Source: Silicimonas sp. (GTDB lineage: Bacteria; Pseudomonadota; Alphaproteobacteria; Rhodobacterales; Rhodobacteraceae). From it: 64,000 nt of DNA. Position 1 is the first letter of the stretch. Each line of letters opens with the position of its first letter. Shown here one piece after another: positions 18,059 through 27,273 of this stretch. The stretch spans positions 1 to 64,000 of the forward strand of contig JAJDUZ010000053.1 of the NCBI GenBank assembly GCA_022826385.1. Reading direction: 5' to 3'. A program made the position numbers and the translations under genes. The notes below the pieces were generated by a model. The model searched no databases. It had not been told where the DNA came from and saw only the letters and a program-made list of their open reading frames with translations.

Positions 18059-19189
18059 TCAGGTGCCTTTTGCGGCAAGAGCCGCGCCTTCGCTGAGCGC
18101 TGCCAGTTTTGCATAAGCGATATCGGGATCGACGGCGCCGAAGCCCGCGAAGGTGCCGAAGCCGCAATCGCTGCCGGCAATCACGCGCTCTTCACCAACG
18201 ATGTCGACAAACCGGGTGATGCGCTGGGCCACCAGTTCCGGGTGTTCGACGAAGTTGGTGGTCGTGTCGACGACGCCCGGCACCAGCACCTTGTCCTCGG
18301 GGATGTCACCCGCGCGGTCGCGGAACACCGTCCATTCATGTCCGTGGCGCGGGTTCGAGGTTTCGAACAGCACGTAACGCGCCTTGGCCGACATCAGCGT
18401 GTCGAACATCTTGGCCATCGGGATGTCGCAGACATGCGGGCCCTCATAGTTGCCCCAGCAGATATGCACGCGCACCTTCTCGGCCGGTACGTCCTGCAAG
18501 GCATGGTTCAGCGCTTCGATATGAGCGCCCGCGACCTTGAGGAAGTCCTCATCCGACAGATCAGTGAAGAGCATATGCCGCGACAGGGCAAGATCGGGGC
18601 AGTCAAGCTGCAGGTCCAGCCCGGCTGCCACGATCGTCTCGTATTCGGCCTTCATCGCGTCAGCGAGCGCGGCCAGATACGCCTCGCGGGTCGGATAGTA
18701 GTCGTTCTGCAGGAAGAGCGAGATCACCCCCGGCGAGGCCGCGTTCATGAAGCCGCGCTCGATGCCATGCGCGGTCATCGCCGCTTGCAGATTCGCGATG
18801 TCCTTCTGCAATTCGCCTTGCCCCTTGGATTTGACCTCGCCCACGCACATCGGTCGCGCGTATTTCGGGGTGCCGCCGTCATTTGCCAGACGTTCCAGAA
18901 ACTTGGGGAAGAGTTTTAGATCGGCTGGCGCGTTTCGCGGGCTGTTGCCATCGAACCCGGTATAGCGGTCTTTCACATAGGTCGCATAGGAGATCTTCGA
19001 CGTTTCCCCGTCCGAGACGATATCGACCCCTGCTGCCTTCTGCTTGCCGACGGTGTCCAGAACCGCTTCGGTCATGGTGGCGTCGAACTCGGCCTCGGCA
19101 TAGGGTTCGGCCCGCTCGCGGGCAAAGATGAAATCGACGACTTTCTGTGTTCGGGGCAGCGAGCCCACATGGCTGGTCAGAACGGTCAT
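18059..19189 (-). CDS. MetE-like (cobalamin-independent methionine synthase C-terminal type) methyltransferase
   Basis: A 376-residue protein of the UroD/MetE fold, matching only the catalytic half of MetE. HVGSLPR near the N-terminus is typical. The zinc ligands expected for thiol activation are present as VHICWGN (His and Cys) and GSDCGFGTF (Cys). Stand-alone proteins of this type transfer methyl or other groups to a thiol from varied donors, so de novo methionine synthesis should not be assumed. The frame runs to 19234; the ATG at 19189 has GGAGGAAAG in front and overlaps the upstream methyltransferase stop (ATGA). It is the last gene of the 12-gene array. Possible job: methyl acceptor step for a methylated substrate (inference). 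Confidence 0.78.
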   Translation of the reverse strand: MTVLTSHVGSLPRTQKVVDFIFARERAEPYAEAEFDATMTEAVLDTVGKQKAAGVDIVSDGETSKISYATYVKDRYTGFDGNSPRNAPADLKLFPKFLERLANDGGTPKYARPMCVGEVKSKGQGELQKDIANLQAAMTAHGIERGFMNAASPGVISLFLQNDYYPTREAYLAALADAMKAEYETIVAAGLDLQLDCPDLALSRHMLFTDLSDEDFLKVAGAHIEALNHALQDVPAEKVRVHICWGNYEGPHVCDIPMAKMFDTLMSAKARYVLFETSNPRHGHEWTVFRDRAGDIPEDKVLVPGVVDTTTNFVEHPELVAQRITRFVDIVGEERVIAGSDCGFGTFAGFGAVDPDIAYAKLAALSEGAALAAKGT

Positions 19190-19800
19190 GGGCTTTCCTC
19201 CTTCAGCGCCATCAATATCGTGTGGTCCTTGCACCCGGGGTCCTCCGCCACGAACGCGGTCAGGCGCAGGCCGGTCTCCTCCAGACGGGTGGCATATTCG
19301 GCGGGCGAGAGCGAGGCATGGTACACCGGCTCGCCGCCGACCGTGCCGGTCACTTCGCCGGCCTTGTGCCCGACCGTCACCATCAGTCGCCCCCCGGGCG
19401 CCAGATGCGCGGCGAGGCGGGGCAGGGCGGCGCGTTGTTCGTCAGGCGAGAGGTGGAAGAAACTGTTCCACGCAATGATCCCGTCGAAGCGCTCGCCCAG
19501 ATCCAACTGCCGCATGTCGCCGTCGCGCCAGTCGCCTTGCGGCCAGCGGGTGCGGGCAATGTCCAGCATTCGGGGTGAAAAATCGAGCCCGGTCAGCCGG
19601 AACCCTTCCGCGATCAGCCAGGACGAGATCGGCTCGCCCGCGCCGCAGCCCAGATCCAGCACCCGACTGCCGCGCGGTAGGGCATCGCCGAACCGGGTCA
19701 GCCAGCGGGCCTCGAAAAAGGCGCGGGACCGGTCCGCGTCATAGACCTCGGCCTGCCGGTCATAAACCGCGCGTGTCGCGTCCTGCAGGTCGGGGGTCAT
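19186..19800 (-). CDS. Class I SAM-dependent methyltransferase
   Basis: A 204-residue protein with the SAM-binding motif I VLDLGCGAGEP, motif II acidic residue in LTGLDFSP, and the GDMRQLDL segment. The family (Methyltransf_11/25) acts on small molecules; the acceptor is unknown. It overlaps the MetE-like gene by 4 bp (ATGA) and begins 13 bp after the MDR oxidoreductase gene, so the two methyl-handling genes are probably cotranslated. Because MetE-like and SAM-dependent enzymes sit together, methyl transfer is likely part of this pathway. Confidence 0.85.
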   Translation of the reverse strand: MTPDLQDATRAVYDRQAEVYDADRSRAFFEARWLTRFGDALPRGSRVLDLGCGAGEPISSWLIAEGFRLTGLDFSPRMLDIARTRWPQGDWRDGDMRQLDLGERFDGIIAWNSFFHLSPDEQRAALPRLAAHLAPGGRLMVTVGHKAGEVTGTVGGEPVYHASLSPAEYATRLEETGLRLTAFVAEDPGCKDHTILMALKEESP

Positions 19801-19813
19801 GTGCGGTCCTTCG

Positions 19814-20830
19814 CTAGCTGATCTTCAGGCCGATCTTGCCGATATGGCCCCGTTCCAGAAAGGCCGTTTGCGCGGCGCGGATATCTTGCAGATCGAAGGT
19901 CTCGGCCAAAAGCGGCTTGATGTCCCCGCTTTCGATCCGCTTGACCAGCCCGGCAAAGACACCCTCGCTGAGGCCGGTGCAACCATAGAAGGTCAGGTCT
20001 TTCAGATAGAGATCGCGCAGGTCCAGAGGCACGTCCGCCCCCGCGACGGCCCCGGCAACCGCATAGCGTCCGAAAGGTTTCAACGCATCGACAAGGCCCG
20101 GCCAGCCCGGGCCGCCTGCCAGATCGATGGCCAGATCGAACGCCCGCGACGGCGGCGCATCCGAGCGGTCAAGGCAGGCCACGGCGCCCAGTTCCTTCAG
20201 CGTCGCCACCTTGGACGGCGAGGTTACGGCGGTCACCTCGACCCCGCGCGCCACCAGCAACTGCACGGCCGCGGACCCGACGCCGCCCGAGGCCCCGGTG
20301 ACGATCGCGGTCTCGCCCGCCTTGGCGCCCATCCGCACGATCATGTTTTCGGCGGTGGAATAGGAACAGGGGAACGTCGCCAGTTCGACATCCGACAAAG
20401 GGCTGTCGATCACATGGGCATAGCGCGCCGCGACGGTCGTATATTGTGCGAATGTGCCGGGCACTTCCGAGCCAATGTACCAGAAGGGGTTCTTCTCCTC
20501 GCCGCCGACTTCCCAAAGACAGGGCTCGATCAGCACGCGCTGGCCCATCAGCGCAGGGTCCGCGCCGTCGCCAAGCCCGGCCACGGTGCCACAGCCATCT
20601 GCGCCCTGAATATGCGGAAAAATCAGGGGTTTGCCGGACCAGGTGGCATCGTCAGAATCGCCGTCGCCTTTGGAATACCACGCAAGCCGCGTGTTGATAT
20701 CGGTGTTGTTCACCGCCGCCCCGCCAAGGCGCACCAGAACCTCACCCGGCCCGGGTTCGGGCCGTTCCAGATCGTCGCGCCATTCCAGGCAGTCAAGATC
20801 GCCATGCCCCGTCAGGACAATTCCGCTCAT
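19814..20830 (-). CDS. Medium-chain dehydrogenase/quinone reductase family oxidoreductase
   Basis: A 338-residue MDR protein with an NAD(P)-binding fold (AIVTGASGGVGSAAVQLL). The catalytic-zinc residues of true alcohol dehydrogenases are not evident: NNTDINTR and GADGCG stand where the Cys and GHE motifs would be. This places it with quinone oxidoreductase-like, zinc-free members. The ATG at 20830 overlaps the bicupin stop (ATGA); an ATG at 20839 is possible but less well coupled. It is a member of the uncharacterised 12-gene array. Confidence 0.82.
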   Translation of the reverse strand: MSGIVLTGHGDLDCLEWRDDLERPEPGPGEVLVRLGGAAVNNTDINTRLAWYSKGDGDSDDATWSGKPLIFPHIQGADGCGTVAGLGDGADPALMGQRVLIEPCLWEVGGEEKNPFWYIGSEVPGTFAQYTTVAARYAHVIDSPLSDVELATFPCSYSTAENMIVRMGAKAGETAIVTGASGGVGSAAVQLLVARGVEVTAVTSPSKVATLKELGAVACLDRSDAPPSRAFDLAIDLAGGPGWPGLVDALKPFGRYAVAGAVAGADVPLDLRDLYLKDLTFYGCTGLSEGVFAGLVKRIESGDIKPLLAETFDLQDIRAAQTAFLERGHIGKIGLKIS

Positions 20831-21786
20831 CCGGTCCATGTCAGTCCCGCCTCATCCTCTGTTCCGACAATGCTGTAGAGTGCAGCATCACCCGTCATAG
20901 AGGGGACCGCGCTGTGAGCAAGCCCTTCCGGCACGCTCATCGTGTCGCCGGGGGCCAGAACGGTACTGCCGCCTTCCCACGTGACCCGCCAGTGACCGGT
21001 CACGGGCATCAGAACTGTGGGGCGGGGATTGGCCTGCATCACGTCACTGGCCGAACCGCGTGTGGTCAGCGACACTTCGAAGCCCGGACGATCGCGGATG
21101 ATCGCGGTCTCGCCGATGACGGGGCAGGGGGTCTTGTCGGCCAGTGCGACCATGTCCCAGTACCGACGCACATAGCCCCCGACGACCTCGCGCGTGGTGG
21201 GTTCGGGGAAGGCATTGGCCTCGGCCTCGGTCAGTTTGACCATCGGTGCGACGCCCTCGGGCAGCGCGTCGCCCGCCTTGGTGTCGTAAAGCTTGCCGGT
21301 CTCGGCCAGCGCCAGACCATGCGCTTCGGCATCCTCGATCACTTGCGGGGCCCAGATGACACCGCCCCCGGCATCGTCGCCGCCGAGAATCGCCATGATC
21401 ATTCCGTAGTCTTCGCCGATATTCTCGAAGCCGCGGAAGATACCGGTCGGGATGTTGAAGATGTCGCCCTTCTCCAGCACGACCTCGCCCGCCGTGCCCC
21501 AGCGGCCCCAGAAGAACCGCCACCGGCCCGAGAGCACGAAAAACACCTCGGCCGTCCGATGCGAATGCAGCGAGTTCCGGCATTTGGGCGGCTGGCCCGC
21601 TGCGCCGATATTGAACCCGTGCGGGATCGAGATATGGACATGCTGGTCGGCACTTTCCGACACCCCGCCACCGATGATGGTGAAGTTCTCTTTCTGGTCC
21701 GACCCCGGTGTATGCGCATCGATGAACGCCGTCCGGCATGGGATCAGTTCGCCATAGCGCACGATGCGGTCCGCAAGATCGGTCAT
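20827..21786 (-). CDS. Bicupin-domain protein
   Basis: A 319-residue protein with two cupin folds. The first (about 60-130) has a plausible metal-binding motif HSHRTAE (HxHxxxE) followed by VFFVLSGRW and the second cupin motif KGDIFNIPTGIFRGFEN. The second (about 255-310: PVTGHWRVTWEG and APGDTMSVPEGLAHS) lacks the HxH pair and may be structural. Bicupins include dioxygenases, isomerases and lyases of small acids or sugars. The specific reaction is not identifiable. It overlaps the next gene by 4 bp, and a GC-rich repeat copy lies just upstream. Confidence 0.78.
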   Translation of the reverse strand: MTDLADRIVRYGELIPCRTAFIDAHTPGSDQKENFTIIGGGVSESADQHVHISIPHGFNIGAAGQPPKCRNSLHSHRTAEVFFVLSGRWRFFWGRWGTAGEVVLEKGDIFNIPTGIFRGFENIGEDYGMIMAILGGDDAGGGVIWAPQVIEDAEAHGLALAETGKLYDTKAGDALPEGVAPMVKLTEAEANAFPEPTTREVVGGYVRRYWDMVALADKTPCPVIGETAIIRDRPGFEVSLTTRGSASDVMQANPRPTVLMPVTGHWRVTWEGGSTVLAPGDTMSVPEGLAHSAVPSMTGDAALYSIVGTEDEAGLTWTG

Positions 21787-21823
21787 AGATCAAACCCTTC
21801 GTCGTGAAGCGAACGCGCCTCTG

Positions 21824-21894
21824 CCTTCGCCTGTTCCAAAATATCCCGGGGGTCCGGGGGCAGCGCCCCCGAAAATTCCGTGTCGGAATTTTTC
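21824..21894. repeat. Copy of the dispersed GC-rich palindromic element plus AT-rich hairpin
   Basis: On the plus strand the conserved order CCTTCGCCTGTTCC, ATATCCCGGGGG and GGGGGCAGCGCCCCC (21824-21870) is the reverse complement of the copy at 60870. It is followed at once by an AT-rich hairpin GAAAATTCCG-TGT-CGGAATTTTTC (21871-21894). It lies inside the putative operon, between the SnoaL-like gene and the bicupin gene. Confidence 0.75.
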
Positions 21895-21904
21895 ACCCCC
21901 AAGA

Positions 21905-22888
21905 TCATCCCTTGTGCAACGCGATCTGCTTCCAGACCGCGGTCTCGTCAAAAAGCGTCCATTCGCGTCGCAGCGTCGGCTCGGCCGCGCCCAAAGTGCC
22001 AAACTCGGCATGGGTGATGCCAAGGACGAACACCTCGGCGCCGGTCGGCGCGCCAAAAGCTCCCCAGCCATCGTGACGGCCCTCAAGGCTCCAGCGGATC
22101 GCGGCCCGGGGCGGCATCATCGGGTCGGCGCGCCCGATCTGGTGGTGGATGGTGAACCGCGCGGACGGAAACGCCGCGCGCAGCCCCATCCAGAACCGGT
22201 CCGCCGGATCGACCCCGTGCCCGGTCACGTGCCCCGGATAGCAAAGATGCGCCGCCCGGTCATAGCCGCCCGGAATGGCCGCCATGTCCGCGCCCATGAT
22301 CCGGGTCAGCAGATCGCCCAACCGCGCGCCCCATTCATTGTCATTGCCCCGACCCTTGTAGGGCCCGTCGATGTCGGTCGCGGGCGTCATCGGTTTGACA
22401 CAGGCCTCGGGCCCGCCTTCGCGTGCGATCAGGTCCCGGGCATAGGCCTCTGGCTCCCAGCCCAGTTGGCGCACGATCGCGCCCTGATCCCGGATCAGCC
22501 ATTCGTCGTCGATCACGTTGTCCTTGGCATGGCAGTCAGCCAGGATCCGATAGGTCAGCTTTGTGCCGGTTGCGGCGCCGTAAACGCCGTCGCCGGAATG
22601 GGTCGCGGTCGAGAGAATGCGGTGCGACGACAGCATGCCCTCTTCCGGCGTGCCCGACCAGATCACGTCCTCGCCCAAAAGCTGACGGTCGGGAAACTCG
22701 GCCAGCGTTGCCATCGTCGCGTCGATGACGCCGAGATTGCCGGTGACCACCGAGCCCGGCGAGCGGACGATAATGTCCTTCGCGTAATAGTCATGCAGCG
22801 TGGCGATGCCGCGATCTTCCCAGATCTCCTTGGTGATCCCGATGATGTAATCGGGGAAGTCTGCGAAACGGTTCGAAAAACCCTTCAT
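21905..22888 (-). CDS. Double SnoaL/NTF2-like domain protein (first paralogue)
   Basis: A 327-residue protein that appears to contain two SnoaL-like (NTF2/ketosteroid-isomerase superfamily) domains, about 10-150 and 190-325. Each shows the long N-terminal helix, the DYYAKDIIVRSPG or PADRFWMG turn and the terminal WTLFDET/WKQIA strand pattern. Members of the superfamily are ring cyclases, isomerases, hydratases or ligand-binding proteins. No catalytic residue set can be assigned. It overlaps the LacI gene by 4 bp (ATGA). Two further double-SnoaL proteins lie in the same neighbourhood (23978 and 30872). Confidence 0.72.
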   Translation of the reverse strand: MKGFSNRFADFPDYIIGITKEIWEDRGIATLHDYYAKDIIVRSPGSVVTGNLGVIDATMATLAEFPDRQLLGEDVIWSGTPEEGMLSSHRILSTATHSGDGVYGAATGTKLTYRILADCHAKDNVIDDEWLIRDQGAIVRQLGWEPEAYARDLIAREGGPEACVKPMTPATDIDGPYKGRGNDNEWGARLGDLLTRIMGADMAAIPGGYDRAAHLCYPGHVTGHGVDPADRFWMGLRAAFPSARFTIHHQIGRADPMMPPRAAIRWSLEGRHDGWGAFGAPTGAEVFVLGITHAEFGTLGAAEPTLRREWTLFDETAVWKQIALHKG

Positions 22889-23895
22889 GGGGCAACTCCT
22901 TCGGCAAGGCGCACCGATCCGCGCAGGATCAACTCGCCCTCGATTTCAATCTTCTTCGGCGCGGGCGTGCCGGTTTCGATCCGTTCCAGCAAGAGTGAAA
23001 CCGTGGCATCCACCATGCGGTTCACCGGCTGGCGCCATGTGGTCAGGTCATAGGCGCCCCACGACGCTTGCGGCACGTCATCGAACCCCACGACCGAGAT
23101 GTCCTTGCCGGGCGTCAGGCCCGCTGCCCGGATTTCGTCCAGCACCGCAAAGGCCATGTGGTCGTTGCCGACAAAGATCGCGTCCGGTCTGGTGCCGGTG
23201 ATCAACTGCCGGGCGCATTCGGCGGCGATCGCGCGATTATACATGCCGTCGACCACTGAAAACGGCCGCAAACCGGCGGACGCCAGGGCCGCCTGAAACC
23301 CTTCCGCCCGGTCGCGCCCGGTCTGGCTGCCTTGCCAGCCGGCGATATGCGCAATCCTCCGGTGCCCGCTGTTGATCAGGAAGCGCGTGACCTTCTCGGC
23401 ACCGGCGCGGTTGGCCGAGGTGACATGCGAGAAATCCCCGCCATCCTGTCCGCGGTTGAACAGCACCACCGGGATGCCGGCTTCGCGCGCCCGCGTCGCC
23501 AGCGGGGACGACATCGAGACGCTGGCGGCGATGATCCCGTCGACCTGGTAGTCCATCAGATCGGCAATCACGCTGTCGACCCCGTCGGTCGAGTTGGGCG
23601 CGGTGAAGATCAGGATATGATACCCTTCAGCCTGAAGCGCGTTCGACAAAAGCTCGAGAGCCACCGGATAGAACTGGTTCTCGAGATAGGCGACCACCAG
23701 ACCGATGATCCGGCTCTTGCCGCTGACCATGGCGCGGGCCAGCACGTTGGGGCGATAGCCCAGTTCCTCGGCCGCGCGTTTGACCTTCTCGACCGTCTTG
23801 GCACTGGCCGAGGCGCCGGGGGTGAAGACCCGGCTGACCGCCGACTGGCTGACGCCGGCTTTCCGGGCGACTTCAAGTGAGGTGACCTTACTCAT
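22885..23895 (-). CDS. LacI-family regulator inside the uncharacterised operon
   Basis: A 336-residue LacI protein from the ATG at 23895 (MSKVTSLEVARKAGVSQSAV); upstream extension to 24069 reads through the GC-rich repeat and is not protein-like. The helix-turn-helix lies at 6-25, the hinge at ANVLARAMV-type segment near 50, and the effector domain follows (IIGLVVAYLENQFYPVALELL). It overlaps the SnoaL-like gene by 4 bp, so it is expressed with the operon. Likely target: the twin CG-centred palindromes at 30777 and 30832 (inference). The effector should be the pathway substrate or an intermediate. Confidence 0.88.
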   Translation of the reverse strand: MSKVTSLEVARKAGVSQSAVSRVFTPGASASAKTVEKVKRAAEELGYRPNVLARAMVSGKSRIIGLVVAYLENQFYPVALELLSNALQAEGYHILIFTAPNSTDGVDSVIADLMDYQVDGIIAASVSMSSPLATRAREAGIPVVLFNRGQDGGDFSHVTSANRAGAEKVTRFLINSGHRRIAHIAGWQGSQTGRDRAEGFQAALASAGLRPFSVVDGMYNRAIAAECARQLITGTRPDAIFVGNDHMAFAVLDEIRAAGLTPGKDISVVGFDDVPQASWGAYDLTTWRQPVNRMVDATVSLLLERIETGTPAPKKIEIEGELILRGSVRLAEGVAP

Positions 23896-23924
23896 GTTGC
23901 GCCGCCTTGGGCGTCGCGGCGGGC

Positions 23925-23976
23925 GAGGGGGCTCTGCCCCCTCGCGCTCCCCCGGGATATTTTTGAACAGGCGAAG
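23925..23976. repeat. Copy of the dispersed GC-rich palindromic element
   Basis: GAGGGGGC-TCT-GCCCCCTC is a perfect 8-bp hairpin, followed by CTCCCCCGGGATATTTTT and GAACAGGCGAAG. It abuts the stop codon of the SnoaL-like gene at 23978 and separates it from the LacI gene. Confidence 0.75.
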
Positions 23977-23977
23977 A

Positions 23978-25012
23978 TCATAAGCCGCTTGCCAATGCGA
24001 TCGGGGCAAGGCTCCGGGCCTTGTTGAACTCGCGCATCCGGCCCAGCACATCGACACCGATCTGCGCATAGAGATCCAGCAGGTCGACCAGCACCCAGTT
24101 CTCGCGGATCAGCCCGCCTTCCAGCCGCCAGAAGTCGAGGCTGCGCAGCGTCACTTCGGTGCCTGCAGGCGCGATGCCCATCCAGCCGTCATCGGTGATC
24201 GTCAGCCGCATGTTGGGCCAGCCGGTCTCGGCCACATAGTCACCTTCCGCGATCCAGTGGCTCATCAGGTCGCCCATCGCATCGAGCTTGCGGTCGGGCA
24301 TGGCGCGCAGGAACGGGATCTGGTGCCAATGCCGGAAGCCCGCGATGCCGCGCCCGGTGCCGATGCCCGCAGGCCCGTACCAGTTGAAGCGCGGGTGCCA
24401 ATAGGTGTCGAGCCGCATGACCTCGGGCCCGCCCTCGGCCGGGTGGCGGCAGAGATCGGTCAGCATCGCGATGACATGGGCCAGCGCCGTTTGCCCTTCG
24501 CCATGGGTCTGCAACCCGTCCTGTGTCATCGGCCCGGGCGTGCAGAGGAACTTGCCCAGCTGTGGGGCCATCGGCCAGGCGCCCGCCTGCATCATCAGTT
24601 CGGGAATGTCCCAAATGATCTGCGCTTCGGTGATCCTGCCGCCTTCGATCCGGAAGAACTCGTGATAGCGCATATGCGCGAGATGGCCGGTGGGCGGGAT
24701 GTCGAGGACGGGGGCGAGATGCGTGCCCATATACGCGCCCATGCACCCGACCCAGTCCTGCCCCTCGGGCGTGGTGCCCGCGGTCAGGATCATGTCGCGG
24801 CGTTCCAGATCGGGCATGGCCTGTGCCAGCATGGCGAGCGCGGCCGCAAGATGCGCCGGACCGGTGCCCGAGCCGAACGGATGGCCCATATGGATCGGCG
24901 CGGCGGCGTCGACCAGACCGTCCAGCACGGCTTCGACCCGCGACGTCTCGAAGGTTGCCGTGGCGGCGCGAAACTCCGCCAGAGCCGCCTTGATCGTCGC
25001 CCGGTCGCTCAC
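23978..25012 (-). CDS. Double SnoaL/NTF2-like domain protein (second paralogue)
   Basis: A 344-residue protein from a GTG at 25012 that overlaps the HisD-like stop (GTGA); the longer frame to 25198 is antisense to real coding sequence in another frame. Two SnoaL-like halves are visible, with [20 protein letters not shown] in the second. That segment matches TWVDDMTWWGPTGIGATY in the protein at 30872, so these two are clear paralogues (also GWPNMRLT against GWPNFTVRLT and RENWVLVDL against AENWVFIDM). Function unknown. Its coupling to the dehydrogenase gene suggests it acts on the same compound. Confidence 0.78.
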   Translation of the reverse strand: MSDRATIKAALAEFRAATATFETSRVEAVLDGLVDAAAPIHMGHPFGSGTGPAHLAAALAMLAQAMPDLERRDMILTAGTTPEGQDWVGCMGAYMGTHLAPVLDIPPTGHLAHMRYHEFFRIEGGRITEAQIIWDIPELMMQAGAWPMAPQLGKFLCTPGPMTQDGLQTHGEGQTALAHVIAMLTDLCRHPAEGGPEVMRLDTYWHPRFNWYGPAGIGTGRGIAGFRHWHQIPFLRAMPDRKLDAMGDLMSHWIAEGDYVAETGWPNMRLTITDDGWMGIAPAGTEVTLRSLDFWRLEGGLIRENWVLVDLLDLYAQIGVDVLGRMREFNKARSLAPIALASGL

Positions 25013-26319
25013 TCGGCTGCGGTCCCGTAGGCCACGTTCTTGCCGCCATAGCGGCGGACGCGGATGTTGCATTGCTCGGCATGGCCGACAAAGCCTTCCA
25101 ACATGCAAAGCCGCGAGCCATATTCGCCCACAAGCGTCGCGGCCTCGTCGGTCAGCACCTTCTGATAGCTGTGGGTTTTCAAGAACTTGCCGACCCAAAG
25201 TCCGCCGGTATAGCGCCCGGCTTTCTTCGTTGGCAGCGTGTGGTTGGTGCCGATCACCTTGTCGCCATTGGCGACATTGGTGCGGGGCCCAAGGAAGAGC
25301 GCGCCATAGGCATGCATGTGCTCAAGGAACCAGTCATCGCGGTCGGTCATCACCTGTACATGCTCATAGGCCATGTCGTTGGCGACCTTGAGCATCTCGT
25401 CATAGGTCTCGCACAGCACCACGTCGCCGTAATCGTCCCAACTGGCGCGGGCGGTCTCGGCGGTGGGCAGGATTTCCAGCAGGCGGTCGATCTCGGCCAG
25501 TGTTTCCGTGGCCAGCTTGCGGCTGTTGGTGATTAGGCAGGCGGGCGAGTTATAGCCATGCTCGGCCTGACCCAGAAGGTCGGTGGCGCAAAGCTCGGCA
25601 TCGACGGTCTCGTCCGCGATCACCATGGTTTCGGTGGGCCCGGCAAAGAGGTCGATGCCAACGCGCCCAAAGAGCTGCCGCTTGGCCTCTGCGACGAACG
25701 CGTTGCCGGGGCCGACCAGCATGTGCACCGGGTCGATGGTCTCGGTGCCGATGGCCATGGCACCGACGGCCTGAATGCCGCCCATGACGTAGATCTCGTG
25801 CGCCCCACCCATATGCATCGCCGCGACGATGGCCGGGTGCGGTTCGCCATTGACCGGGGGCGCACTGGCAATGATGCGGGGCACGCCGGCGACACTGGCG
25901 GTCAGCACCGACATATGAGCGCTGGCCACCATCGGGAACTTGCCGCCCGGCACATAGCATCCGACCGATTGCACCGGGATGTTCCGGTGGCCAAGGATGA
26001 CGCCCGGCAGCGTTTCAACCTCGATATCGGTCATGCTGGCGCGCTGGGCTTCGGCAAAGCGACGGATCTGGTCCTGCGCGAAGCGGATGTCCTCCATGTC
26101 GCGGGCCGAGACCTTTTGCATGGCGGCCTCGATCTCGCCCGCAGTCAGGCGGAAGCTTTCGGGCGCGTAGTTGTCGAACTTCTGGCTGAGATCGCGCACG
26201 GCAGCATCGCCGCTGGCTTCGATGTCGGCCAACGTGGCCTCGACGGTGGCGCGAACCTTGGCGTCTTCCTCTTTCTTCTCGGCTTCGGGTTTGGACTGTT
26301 TGAGGTGTTCAATCGTCAT
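25009..26319 (-). CDS. HisD-family (histidinol dehydrogenase-like) dehydrogenase, not HpsN-typical
   Basis: A 436-residue member of the HisD superfamily, NAD+-dependent enzymes that oxidise a primary alcohol to a carboxylate in two steps. Family blocks present: [64 protein letters not shown] and [18 protein letters not shown]. Histidine biosynthesis is unlikely because the gene sits among transporter and catabolic genes with no other his gene. It differs clearly from the HpsN-like protein at 43284, for instance in its C-terminus ([20 protein letters not shown]). Substrate unknown; a hydroxymethyl compound is implied. Confidence 0.8.
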   Translation of the reverse strand: MTIEHLKQSKPEAEKKEEDAKVRATVEATLADIEASGDAAVRDLSQKFDNYAPESFRLTAGEIEAAMQKVSARDMEDIRFAQDQIRRFAEAQRASMTDIEVETLPGVILGHRNIPVQSVGCYVPGGKFPMVASAHMSVLTASVAGVPRIIASAPPVNGEPHPAIVAAMHMGGAHEIYVMGGIQAVGAMAIGTETIDPVHMLVGPGNAFVAEAKRQLFGRVGIDLFAGPTETMVIADETVDAELCATDLLGQAEHGYNSPACLITNSRKLATETLAEIDRLLEILPTAETARASWDDYGDVVLCETYDEMLKVANDMAYEHVQVMTDRDDWFLEHMHAYGALFLGPRTNVANGDKVIGTNHTLPTKKAGRYTGGLWVGKFLKTHSYQKVLTDEAATLVGEYGSRLCMLEGFVGHAEQCNIRVRRYGGKNVAYGTAAE

Positions 26320-26391
26320 GAAAGTGTCCTGACTTGATAGGTCGGATCAGGTGGGTGTCGCCCGCCCGTTTTGTGCGTTCTGCGCCTGTGG

Positions 26392-27273
26392 TCATCCTTT
26401 CACCGCCCCGGCGGTCAGGCCGCTGACGATCTGGCGCTGGAAGAACATGACCAGCACGAAGAGCGGCGCGGTGGCCGAGACCACGGCGGCGACGGCAAAC
26501 ATCACGTTGCCCTCGGTATAGGTTGTGCCAAGGAAGGCGGCGATTTCGGGGACCATCGTGCGGTTGCTCTCGGACAAGAGAAGCGAGGTCACGATGAAGT
26601 CGTTGTAAGCCAGAAGGAAGCTGAAGAGCCCCGTGGTGATGACACCCGGCCACATCACCGGAATGATCACGTGCCGGAAGGCCTGGAATTGCGTGCAGCC
26701 GTCGACCTTGGCACTTTCGTCCAGTTCTTTCGGGATGTTCTGGAAGAACGAATGCAGCATCCAGAGCGTGAAGGGCTGGTTCATGGCGACCAGCACAATG
26801 ATCGCGGTTGGCAGGATGCCCCAGACGTTCCACTCGAAGAAGGGCAGCATATAGCCCGCAACCAGCGTGACCTGCGGCAGCGCCCGGAAGATCAGAGCAA
26901 CGATCAAAAGCCAGATGACATAGCGGAACCCCGAACGCGACAGGGCATAGCCGCCGAGTGTTCCGATGGTGAGTGAGATCGAGACGACGAAGACGCAGAC
27001 GATGAACGTGTTGATGACGTTTCGCCAGAACTCGTTCTGGACCCACGCGCCTTCATACCCCGCCCCGGTGAAGGGCGTGCCATAGGTGTCGGATGTGTTC
27101 CGCCCGACCAGCGCATTGGTCCAGTCCGCGATCGAGAAGAAGTCGAGCTCGACCTTGAAGCTGCCCCAGAAGGTCCAGAAGAACGGGAAGGCCGCGACAA
27201 GCAGCCAGAGGACAATGAAGCCACTGGTCAGAAGCCTGAGCCCCACGGGCATACGCTGTGCTTTCGACGCCAT
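26392..27273 (-). CDS. Carbohydrate-type ABC importer permease (MalG type)
   Basis: A 293-residue inner-membrane protein with about six membrane segments and the EAA loop DESAKVDGCTQFQAFRHVIIPVMWPG. The C-terminus QRQIVSGLTAGAVKG is the MalG signature. The ATG at 27273 overlaps the upstream permease stop as TGATG; a longer start at 27303 would extend into that gene. It forms a heterodimer with the next permease. The HisD-like gene follows after 72 bp. Confidence 0.87.
   Translation of the reverse strand: MASKAQRMPVGLRLLTSGFIVLWLLVAAFPFFWTFWGSFKVELDFFSIADWTNALVGRNTSDTYGTPFTGAGYEGAWVQNEFWRNVINTFIVCVFVVSISLTIGTLGGYALSRSGFRYVIWLLIVALIFRALPQVTLVAGYMLPFFEWNVWGILPTAIIVLVAMNQPFTLWMLHSFFQNIPKELDESAKVDGCTQFQAFRHVIIPVMWPGVITTGLFSFLLAYNDFIVTSLLLSESNRTMVPEIAAFLGTTYTEGNVMFAVAAVVSATAPLFVLVMFFQRQIVSGLTAGAVKG

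Noticed and set aside
18059-19189. Complete methionine synthase MetE
   Set aside because: Only the catalytic half (about 376 residues) is present, whereas MetE has about 750; the context is catabolic.
25009-26319. Histidine biosynthesis gene hisD
   Set aside because: Located in a catabolic transport operon without other his genes, and a second HisD-family gene in the window is HpsN-like.
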